Assembly (NCBI GenBank): GCA_900551675.1
Contig: URXH01000007.1
Span: forward strand, 1-34,061
DNA from: an uncultured bacterium
GTDB taxonomy: Bacteria; Cyanobacteriota; Vampirovibrionia; Gastranaerophilales; Gastranaerophilaceae
DNA length: 34,061 nt
Direction of reading: 5' to 3'
The notes under the pieces are model-generated. The model did no database searches and was not told the origin of the DNA. It saw only the letters and a list, made by a program, of their open reading frames with translations. This document shows positions 7,421 to 16,200 of this stretch, one piece after another. Both the position numbers and the translations under genes were made by a program. How positions within the stretch are numbered: the stretch's first letter is position 1; every line of letters begins with the position of its first letter.

Positions 7421-7438
7421 TTCACAAAGGATAAAAAT

Positions 7439-7915
7439 ATGTATAGAATCGGATTAGGCTACGATATTCACAAACTGACGGAAGGCAGGGACTTAATAAT
7501 CGGCGGGGTTAAAATTACCCATGAAAAAGGCCTTTTGGGACATTCAGACGCTGATGTTTTAATCCATGCGATTATTGATGCAATGCTCGGTGCTCTTGCA
7601 CTTGCGGATATCGGAACTCTTTTCCCGGATACTGATGAACTTTATAAAGATGCAGACAGCACAAAACTTTTAACGGATGTATATAAACTTATTAAAGAAA
7701 AAAAATACGTTATAGAAAACCTTGACAGCAACATTATTGCCCAGAAACCGAAAATGATGCCCTATATTCCGAAGATGAAAGAAGTCCTATGTGAAATTCT
7801 TGCGATTGATCCTGACAGAATTTCCATAAAAGCTAAAACAAATGAAAAAATGGATGCGGTAGGCAAAGAGCTTGCAATTGAAGCGCATGCGGTTGTACTT
7901 TTGAAGAAAGTGTAA
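7439..7915 (+). CDS. ispF: 2-C-methyl-D-erythritol 2,4-cyclodiphosphate synthase
   Basis: A 158-residue enzyme of the MEP isoprenoid pathway, converting CDP-ME 2-phosphate to MEcPP with release of CMP; active as a trimer. Metal ligands D9, H11 and H43 are present in GYDIHKL and LGHSDADVLIHAI. The conserved segment ALADIGTLFPDTD and the C-terminal KAKTNEKMDAVGKELAIEAHA motif (substrate and trimer interface) are intact, and length is standard. AAAGGAT lies about 6 bases before the ATG. It is the last gene of the Nudix-HAD-ispF run; ispD is not next to it. Confidence 0.97.
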   Translation: MYRIGLGYDIHKLTEGRDLIIGGVKITHEKGLLGHSDADVLIHAIIDAMLGALALADIGTLFPDTDELYKDADSTKLLTDVYKLIKEKKYVIENLDSNIIAQKPKMMPYIPKMKEVLCEILAIDPDRISIKAKTNEKMDAVGKELAIEAHAVVLLKKV

Positions 7916-7947
7916 CAAAAATATAATATTATCAATAATCCTTAAAC

Positions 7948-8157
7948 TTATGTAAACAGTACTTTGATATCAGAATTTAAAGCTTTGGCAATATCAAACA
8001 GAGTATCAACAGGTGTGTTAACTTCTGCCCGTTCAATCATACCAACATAATTACGGCTTCTGTTTATTATTTCAGCTAATTTTTCCTGCGATAACCCTTT
8101 AGATTTTCGCAAAAATTTTATATTTTTACCAAGCTTTTTTAAATCAGATTTAGCCAT
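7948..8157 (-). CDS. XRE-family HTH transcriptional regulator
   Basis: A 69-residue protein consisting of little more than one Cro/C1-type helix-turn-helix: LGKNIKFLRKSKGLSQEKLA as helices 1-2, then EIINRSRNYVGMIERAEVN with the recognition helix and a C-terminal helix (VDTLFDIAKALNSDIKVLF). Such proteins bind palindromic operators as dimers and often repress their own gene. Two copies of the palindrome AAATCwGATTT lie at 8141-8151 and 8196-8206, one inside codons 3-6 and one in the promoter, consistent with autoregulation. No Shine-Dalgarno; CATAAT lies 7 bases before the ATG. It is divergent from the small NUMOD-like gene. Confidence 0.85.
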   Translation of the reverse strand: MAKSDLKKLGKNIKFLRKSKGLSQEKLAEIINRSRNYVGMIERAEVNTPVDTLFDIAKALNSDIKVLFT

Positions 8158-8206
8158 ATTTAAAATTATGGATTTTTTTATTGCTATTTTCTACCAAATC
8201 TGATTT
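8141..8206. promoter_or_regulatory. Paired operator-like palindromes at the XRE gene
   Basis: AAATCAGATTT (8141-8151) and AAATCTGATTT (8196-8206) are two copies of the same 5+1+5 palindrome. Their centres are 55 bases apart, close to five helical turns, and they flank the XRE start and promoter. An ACCA...TGGT palindrome (8260-8275) next to the facing gene's Shine-Dalgarno is a further possible site. Confidence 0.5.
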
Positions 8207-8291
8207 ATCAAAAATTCCCTAAATAGCTATATAACAAGCATTTTTGGAAACAATAAATTACCAAATGAGACTGGTCAAAAGGAGGACATTT

Positions 8292-8615
8292 ATGACAAAC
8301 TCAACAAATAAAAAATCACATTATGTAATCAGATTAATCAATAACGACACTACTGCAGGAACTTACAGGGTTAGTGAAGAGATATTCCTTGACATTCAAA
8401 AGCAAATTAAACCTTACCGTTCTACAAGACATGAACCCAAAAAGATCAGATGTATTGAAACAGGAGAAGTATTCGAAAAAGCAAAAGACGCAAATGAAAT
8501 GCTGATAAAAAAAGGATTGTCGCAAAGCTATGCGGCATATAGCGCGATAAAAGATGTCTGTAACAAAAAAAGAGAAACGGCATACGGGTATCATTGGGAA
8601 TTTGTAGATAAATAA
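8292..8615 (+). CDS. Small NUMOD/IENR-like DNA-binding domain protein
   Basis: A 107-residue protein. The start at 8292 is chosen over an upstream ATG at 8244 because AAAGGAGG lies 8 bases before it. The C-terminal half reads KKIRCIETGEVFEKAKDANE ... AYSAIKDVCNKKRETAYGYHWEFVD. It matches the layout of the NUMOD1/IENR1 DNA-binding repeat of homing endonucleases: I-x-C-x-ETGEVF, a helix with A-x-x-A, then IxxVCNxKRxTAxGYHWE. No GIY-YIG, HNH or LAGLIDADG nuclease domain is present in or beside the gene, so it is either a free DNA-binding module or a relic. The N-terminal half (SHYVIRLINNDTTAGTYRVS) is not recognised. It is divergent from an XRE regulator. Confidence 0.75.
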   Translation: MTNSTNKKSHYVIRLINNDTTAGTYRVSEEIFLDIQKQIKPYRSTRHEPKKIRCIETGEVFEKAKDANEMLIKKGLSQSYAAYSAIKDVCNKKRETAYGYHWEFVDK

Positions 8616-8624
8616 ACAGAGTTA

Positions 8625-8633
8625 TGCTAAAAT
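8625..8633 (+). promoter_or_regulatory. Extended -10 placing the AlkD-like transcript start at its ATG
   Basis: TGCTAAAAT (TG plus -10 TAAAAT at 8628-8633) is followed by six bases (CCTTAC) and the ATG at 8640. No Shine-Dalgarno is present. The element overlaps the spacer after the preceding gene's stop codon at 8613-8615. Confidence 0.5.
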
Positions 8634-8639
8634 CCTTAC

Positions 8640-9320
8640 ATGGACATAAAACAAAGACTTATCAGCGAATCGGAAAAAGAGTTTCAAAAATTTTCGGCAT
8701 CTTTAATCCCGAATATTAATAATGTTCTGGGTGTAAGACTTCCAAAACTGCGCAAAATCGCAAAAGAAATTTACAAAAACGGACAGTGGGAAGACTTTCT
8801 TAAACAAACCGAATTTGAATATATGGAAGAAGTAATGCTTCAGGGAATGGTTATAGGACTTGTAAAACTTCCTGCAGATAAAGTTATAAAACTTGTAAAA
8901 AACTTCATTCCCAAAATCAACAACTGGGCTGTGTGCGACAGCTTCTGCAACAGCCTTAAATTCACTAAGAACAATAAAAAACTTGTATGGGACTTTATTC
9001 AGCCGTATTTTAAATCGAAAAAAGAATATGATATACGTTTCGGGTATGTGATGCTTATTTCATATTACATTGATATAAATTTCATACAAGATGTGTTACA
9101 ACTGATTGATGAATTTAAAGACGACAGATATTATGCAAGAATGTCTGCAGCATGGGCGCTTTCTGTCTGTTACACTCAATTTCCCGAACAGACACTTGAA
9201 TATCTGAAAAAATCAAATCTGGATGATTGGACTTTCAACAAAAGCATTCAAAAAATCTGCGAGTCGCTAAGGGTTGATAAAAATACCAAAACCATGTTAA
9301 AATGCTTGAAAAGAAAGTAA
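8640..9320 (+). CDS. AlkD-family DNA alkylation repair protein
   Basis: A 226-residue all-helical HEAT-like repeat protein of the AlkC/AlkD glycosylase group, which releases N3- and N7-alkylated purines without flipping the base. The region around W96 and D100 (INNWAVCDSFC) corresponds to the catalytic W-x-x-x-D of AlkD, and DDRYYARMSAAWALS carries the conserved arginine-containing helix. The N-terminal NVLGVRLPKLRKIAK is the usual 'GVR.P.LR..AK' signature. Length is normal. The gene starts 24 bases after the NUMOD-like gene and is followed after 75 bases by a transporter gene. The exact lesion specificity cannot be told. Confidence 0.9.
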   Translation: MDIKQRLISESEKEFQKFSASLIPNINNVLGVRLPKLRKIAKEIYKNGQWEDFLKQTEFEYMEEVMLQGMVIGLVKLPADKVIKLVKNFIPKINNWAVCDSFCNSLKFTKNNKKLVWDFIQPYFKSKKEYDIRFGYVMLISYYIDINFIQDVLQLIDEFKDDRYYARMSAAWALSVCYTQFPEQTLEYLKKSNLDDWTFNKSIQKICESLRVDKNTKTMLKCLKRK

Positions 9321-9395
9321 TGCTTTTCACGATCTCGCTTTAGCAGAGGACGCAGTTTTTAATAAGCCTGAAAATAATAGCAGCGGGTAACGGTA

Positions 9396-10289
9396 ATGGA
9401 CATAACAACTGAAAAAAAACTGGCAGCTGGGCTTTCAATAACCTCAAACGCCGTAATAATTATCTTAAAATTCATAGCAGGAATAATTTCCGGCTCAATA
9501 AGTATAATATCCGAAGCAATTCACTCAATGAGCGACTTTCTGGCATCAGTTCTGACTTTTTTTGCGGTTATGAAATCATCGGAGCCTGCAGACAAAGAAC
9601 ACCCTTTCGGACACGGGAAATATGAAGATATGTCAGGGTTTATCGAGGGCGGATTGATAATTTTTGCGGCTTTTTACATCATTTACGAAGCCTGCAAAAA
9701 ACTTTTTATGCGTGAAGCTTTTGAAGTCGATACGACTTTAGGCATTGCGGTAATGCTTTTTGCTGTCGCGGCAAACTTTTTTGTAAGCAGTGTTCTTTTT
9801 AAAGTTGCAAAAAAATCAAATTCTATCTCGCTTTTTGCGGACGGCGAGCATTTGAGAACTGACATTTACTCATCACTCGGTGTAATGGCAGGCTTAATCC
9901 TGATAAAAATAACAGGAATACATATTTTAGACCCTGTTATTGCAATTCTGGTTGCTTTGTTTATTTTAAAGGCAGGATTTTCTATCTCAAAAGAAACCTT
10001 GAATAACCTTCTTGACGGTTCGCTGCCGCCTGAAGATATGAAGTCGATTGAAGAAATAATCAATTCATATAAAAATAAATGCATTCTCGGGATAAAAAAT
10101 CTCAAAGCACGGCGCTGCGGGCCTTCAACCGACATTGAACTTACAATATTATTTCCGAAAGATATGACAATAGAAAAATGTCATAATATATGTGATGAGA
10201 TAGAAAATCTTATAACACAAAAGCTCGGACACGTAACAATTATGACACATGCCGAGCCTGAATGTGAAAAGTGCGGTAAATTAAATTAA
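9396..10289 (+). CDS. Cation diffusion facilitator family metal/proton antiporter
   Basis: A 297-residue inner-membrane transporter with about six transmembrane helices followed by a cytoplasmic domain. Metal-site and family motifs are visible: SEAIHSMSDFLAS in TM2, DKEHPFGHGKYED in the loop after it, and FADGEHLRTDIYSS in TM5, with the paired H-x-x-x-D. The C-terminal half has the ferredoxin-like dimerisation domain and ends in EPECEKCGKLN, an extra Cys pair that may bind metal. CDF proteins export Zn2+, Fe2+, Mn2+ or Co2+ against protons; the ion is not assignable here. GGGTAACGGT before the ATG is a weak ribosome site. Its stop codon overlaps the stop of the convergent giant gene. Confidence 0.93.
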   Translation: MDITTEKKLAAGLSITSNAVIIILKFIAGIISGSISIISEAIHSMSDFLASVLTFFAVMKSSEPADKEHPFGHGKYEDMSGFIEGGLIIFAAFYIIYEACKKLFMREAFEVDTTLGIAVMLFAVAANFFVSSVLFKVAKKSNSISLFADGEHLRTDIYSSLGVMAGLILIKITGIHILDPVIAILVALFILKAGFSISKETLNNLLDGSLPPEDMKSIEEIINSYKNKCILGIKNLKARRCGPSTDIELTILFPKDMTIEKCHNICDEIENLITQKLGHVTIMTHAEPECEKCGKLN

Positions 10290-13200
10290 TACCATATTTC
10301 ATTACCATCTAAATCATATAATTTTATATCTAAGTCATTTTGGAAAATTTTGCTTCTTAATTGATTTAACTCGTATCCATCTACAATGCGTGTATCAACA
10401 ATTATCTTTTCAATAGAGTTCGATGGTGCACCTATAGGAAGTGCCCTATGAGTCGGATAATTATGCCCTCTGCTCATATTTCCATGTTCAAATAATACAC
10501 TTTGTCCATTATTATTAACTTCAAACGAATTTTTCATAATTGTCGGATCAATAGATTTGGTATCTAATACAAGCACAAATGGAGATCTTGTCTGGTTTGA
10601 ATTTGGCAAGAAATTAGCTTCTCCGTCATTTTTCCAATGATTACTGCGGGAATCAAAATAATCTCTAATAGAGTAATTTCCCCTGACATCCCATGTATCA
10701 GTACATAACGGAGTTAAAGTATCAGGTATTGATCCATCAGCATATGAAGCAGCTGTCTTTCCTGAAAGTTCACGCGGGACAAGACCATTATCAAGTACTC
10801 CGCCGTCTTTAATCAAGGCTTCTAAAGTTGTACCATGAAGTAAATTATCTGTTGATAAAGTATTTGTATGTGTATGAATAATTCTATTGTCCTTACTGTC
10901 CATAAATGCCTGATATGACGAATTATAAACTTGTTTTTGTTCTTTGGTTAGGGCATCATTCATACTTATACCTTTATTGTTTTTGCCTGCAGGTGTTCTG
11001 TTAGACAAAGGAATATCAAAATTTACTTCTACTTTCGGAGTTTTTGATATAATTTCAATTTTTCCGTTTATATTTTCTACAACATAGTGAGTATCTCCTC
11101 TATAAAATCCAACCCTGTGATTTGGTTTTAATTTAGAAAGTGATTCACAGGTTTTGTGTCCAAATGTAGAAGAAATTTCTTCAGACAAATTTTCGAACTT
11201 CCCTGATTTTATACTATTTAGATTTGCTGCTGTTTCTGCATGAGTTGCAGGTTTTATTTCGCCCTGTGCAGTTATTTCTATTTTGCCATTGTTGTTTCTG
11301 AAAGTATATATCTTATCGCCTTCATTGGATATAAGTTCTCGACCCGGTTCTAGCTTTTTCAATAAAGTTTGGGTATTCGGGCTAATGTTCTTCTTTATTT
11401 CGTCAGACAGTTCAACGGATGTATTGCCGTTTTGAACTCCGCCATCAGCATTGCCTAAACTTTTCAGATAAGGATCTTCAACTCCATCCACATTATAAGA
11501 TACACCACGTTCTGCTTGTTCGTTGCGGTATGAAAGGAATCCTGAGTTTCCAATTTGACGTTCATTCACAACTGTGCCTGAGGATCGTAAGCCGCTTTTT
11601 TGGAATGCTGCATCAAGTGTGTGGGCTATTCGTGTAAACTCTTCTTTCGATCTGAAATAGACGGTAAAAGCCTTGCCTTTTTGGATACCCCCGTCAAATG
11701 CTTTTTCCAAATTCAGAAATGCATTTTTATCAACAGCAGACAGTGTTTTGTAATGTAACTTGTTTTCACGCAAAATCGGCAGTGCTACTTGTGCTGCATT
11801 AGCCCATTCCTGCGGACTGTCAGCATAAATGTGTATTTTCCAGGGAGTTCCCATTTTTCTCTGAGCAGAATAATCAGCATTAATATTACCTGTACCGGAA
11901 GAGTTATGAATTTCATATAACCATGTACGATCCTCTACAGACATATAATATGGTTTACCATCAGTACAATTACGCATGCTTCTTTCTTCTATTTTTTTAC
12001 CCCCATCCCAAATAATAGCTCTTTCTTCTATATTATTTTTAAAATAATCCATTGCTTCTTTCTCTGATGTAATAAGTTTAAAAGGTTTTTGTGCGGAAGA
12101 AGTTCTGTTATTCTGGAATTTAACTTTTACATTATTCAGCATTGTCCTCAGGTCGCTGTAAAGATTTTGTATTTTACTTCTTACAGAACCGGTTACGCTT
12201 TGTCCGATTGTTTTAAGGTCGGCAAGAAGAGCTTTACCGCGTACTAAAAGTTCTCTCGGATTAACTTTGTCTGACAGATTTGCAATTTCCTGTGTCAGAG
12301 TGTCAATACGTGATTTACAGCTTTTCCACATATCTCTGTGTTGAGCGGGAATTTCTGCATCTTGAATTGCGTTTGCATCATTAGCAACTTTTTCAGGTTT
12401 AACTTCAATACCTTCATCTGCCGCATCGGCGGAATTACGGGTTGAAACTTCAACGCCTTCGTCTACTGCATCGGCGGAATTACGAGTTGAAACTTCAACA
12501 CCTTCATCTACTGTATCGGCGGAATTACGGGTTGGAACTTCAACGCCTTCGTCTACTGCATCGGCGGAATTACGGGTTGAAACTTCAACGCCTTCGTCTA
12601 CCGCATCGGCGGAATTAGGGGTTGAAACTTCAACACTTTCGTCTACTGTATCAGGTATGTGAGAAGCCTTGATTTCAGAATTTTTTGCGGAAAGTAATTC
12701 TTTGATCTGTTTTTTCTGCACGGAAGTCATCTTTTTACCGTTTAAAAGCCCTGTTAACTCTTTAAACTGTGCTTCATCAGTAATTGTTTCAAGATAAGCC
12801 GTTACCTGTTTAAAATCATTTTCATTCAAACCTTTTCCTGTCTGAGCTTTTTCATTAAGCATAGCAACAACATCATCATGCTGTTGAATATTTGATTTTA
12901 CAGGAGCAGGATTAAGACTTGCAAGTCTGTCGTCTATTGCTTTTCTCAGTCTGTTGTAATTTGCTGTTACACCGCCGTAAGTATATTCTTTTTCAGTTAA
13001 TTTTTCTCTTAAATCTTTCAAAACATCTGGATCATCAGTGTTTTTAATATATTCATTCATAACACGTGTATCGCCATCATTTAACACGCTGTGTTTTTCA
13101 AAGATATGATCAATATTGTTCTGAGCATTGGCTCTGTTTGCGGCATCAAATGATGCGCGTTCCTGAGGAGAAAGATTTTCAGCAGCTTTATCAACTTTTT

Positions 13201-16200
13201 TCTGAACATCTCTGCGTACGTCTCTGTTTGAAATTCCGTCTGCTTGGTGTCTTATACGTGCAAGATCTTCTCCTGAGATATCAGGATTTGAAACAGCTTG
13301 ACTTACTTCCTGTTGAATCTCTCTACCTTTTTTTTCACCGACCCGAACAGTGGAATGTGTAGCCTTACCATTTGATGATGCTTGATTGAGCACGGGAGTA
13401 TCACTTGTTTTAGGAAGCACAGAATTGATTCCTGTTTTATCTGCCTTAGCTCCGAGAGATTTAACACCAATTAAATTACCTGTTCCAGACAATATCAAAT
13501 TGGATACGAGACCCTCTGTTGAAACACTTCCTGTTGATACATATTCTGCTCCAACACCTGTTGCAGTATCAGCTGTAACAGTAGCTGCTAATCTTATGCC
13601 TGTTCTTGTTGTTGTTCCCATATTGTTTGCAAGCCCGCCGATATATTTCATCTGACCGACACCAATGGCAGTTGTAACACCATTAACCAGACTGTCTTTC
13701 ATATTTTGTTCACGCGCTTCCGCAGTATTTCCTGTTTTTGAAGTATTATAATCAACAGCATTAACTGCATAAGTTGTTGCTCCTGCAGTAACCCCGCTTG
13801 CAGCTGCTGTACCTAAAGTTCCCCAGCCTAAAGCAGCTGTACCACCCGAAACAACTATTGTTGTGCCAACAACAGGAGCAAGGACTATTCCAGCTTTGCC
13901 CATTGCAATTGATTGTTTATAATTGCTGTTTGCTCGGCTTAGTTTATTTAACAACTCCGGATGTTCCTTTTTAAGATCCTCCACAGAAATAACTTTACCG
14001 TTGCTATCGCGTAATCTGCCCTGAGCAGCAGCTTCTAATTGTTGAAGCTGGAGTTTCGCATCAAGATATTCTGCCTGAACATCTGCCCTATTCTTTACAG
14101 GAACATATCTTAATACACTATTTGCCGCATTTGAAAGCAAGCCTTCAGTATCAACACCTTTTTTGAATTCTCTTTCTAACTCAGCTACATTTAACCGCAT
14201 AGCTTCCACATATTCCATATTAGAAGCTTTAATTTCTTCTATTCTGGCAGGATCAGTAATCTGTTTACCATTTTCATCATAGAATACTTCATCTTTAGAG
14301 ATAGGTCTTATACTTTCTATAATTCTCAGGTGCTCTGCTTTATGATCTGTTACAGACTCCTCACCACCATCCAGAGTGGTAAATTGAACACGTGTAATAA
14401 AATTCTCTTTTTGCATTTTTGCCTTAACAGCGTTTAGAACTTGAGGATTATTTTGTAAAATACCCTTTAATTGTTCCTCATAAGCACCTATATAATCTCC
14501 GGCTTTCATATTATTAGCAAACGATCCGGCGACACCCTTCTGTTTACAATCATCAATAGTATGCATTAATGTAATACAGTAATCAGCAATTTCTTCATCT
14601 GAATAATTAAATTGTCCCGAAAGAATTGCATTTGCTTTTATCTTTCTAGCCTCGTAAACTCCATAATCTTCTTTATCAGGTGCATTTGTGCTGGCTAAAG
14701 CTTTTTTATAAAGGTCATTCATATTTTTGACGCCTTTAACATCTCCGTTTTTAACCAAATCAGCCATTATAGAGTAAACTTCAGGCTCTACACTATCAAA
14801 AGTATGAGTATAATCACCATTTTTGGCATCATAAAGACTTTCTTCGGCCTGAATTCTCGGCGGTTTTTCACCTTTAAACAAAATAGTGTTGCTTGCAGAC
14901 ACATTGTCTGCATCTACTTTGCCCGTCTCTGCATCTGAATGAAATCCTGCAAGATAACGCTGAATATTATCCTGATTTGTAAATCTTGATTGATATTTTC
15001 CTTTTGGATCTTTGGCAACTTCTTCGCCTGCTCGTTTGTCCAGATATTGATAATCAAAACTGTTCGGATCGTCATTGACAACTTCCAAACCTTTGTTCAA
15101 CGCTTCTTTATCCTGATAATCAAAAACAAGTCTGCCTATAACACCATTTCTATGTGCCTGATCTCCTTCATCAATCATTATGATCGGCCGACCGTTTTTA
15201 TCAACTGCTATATTGCCGTTTCCATCGACTTGATAAACATATCTTGCTTCTGCATAAGCACCGGTTTTAACCCAGTTTGCATCAAACTGGTCAACTTCCT
15301 GCGCAGAAAAACCGTCTCCGGCTAAATATGAACGGACTAAAGATCCTTCATTTTCCTTCAACTCCGGATGATCTTTTTTAAATTGTGCTTCTACTTCCAG
15401 CCTTACATCACGATTGTTAACAAGCTGCATAACTTCATTAACATCTTCTGTATAGGTAATACCTAAACCTCCGTGAACTTCATGCTCAAGTTCACGTTTA
15501 AAAGTATGAGCCTGTTCTTCTATTGTCATGGTACCACTGTCAATAAGTGTCTTTAATAAAGGACGGGCAGAACCGTGGCTTTTTTCAGCCAAAATCAATG
15601 CTTCTACAGGCATAGTTTGTTTATCGCCTTTATAACCCCGAGCTTTGAGCCTGTTATTTACACCGACCAAAATATCACGTGAATAGATATTGTTAACTCC
15701 TTCTTCAAGAAGCTTATTATCAGTGCCAATACCATCTGCGGCTTTATGCAGTTTGTTTGCGACATAATCTGATTCTTTGTTTACTATGTCTCTATAACCG
15801 TCTTTAACAATCGCTCTTCCTGTTTTGTCGTTAAAGTACCAGACTTTTCCGTTAGAATCTTTTACATAAGTTACGTCTTTTTGACCTGAAACCGTATTAT
15901 TATGTTCTGATTTCGGTTTATTTACATAAGCTTTATGGGCTTCAAGATAATCTTCTCGCAGAATCTTGTTATCGTGCGACATAACACGGGTATTACCGCT
16001 TGCATCAATAACATCAGTTCTTGCGTATCCGTCAGCATTTTTACCTTCTACAGCGTACCATCTGTTGCCTGATTTAACGGTTTTTCTGTGGGCGCTGATT
16101 TCAACCCATGAATCTTTTAAAATAACTCCGTTATGTGCTACAACATAAATTTTGCCCTGTTTATCTCTTGCAATAGTACGTCCGTGTGTTGCATTACCGA

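Noticed and set aside
12405..12654. Regular repeats as a CRISPR array
   Set aside because: Units are contiguous with no spacers and are in frame with the protein; it is a coding tandem repeat.
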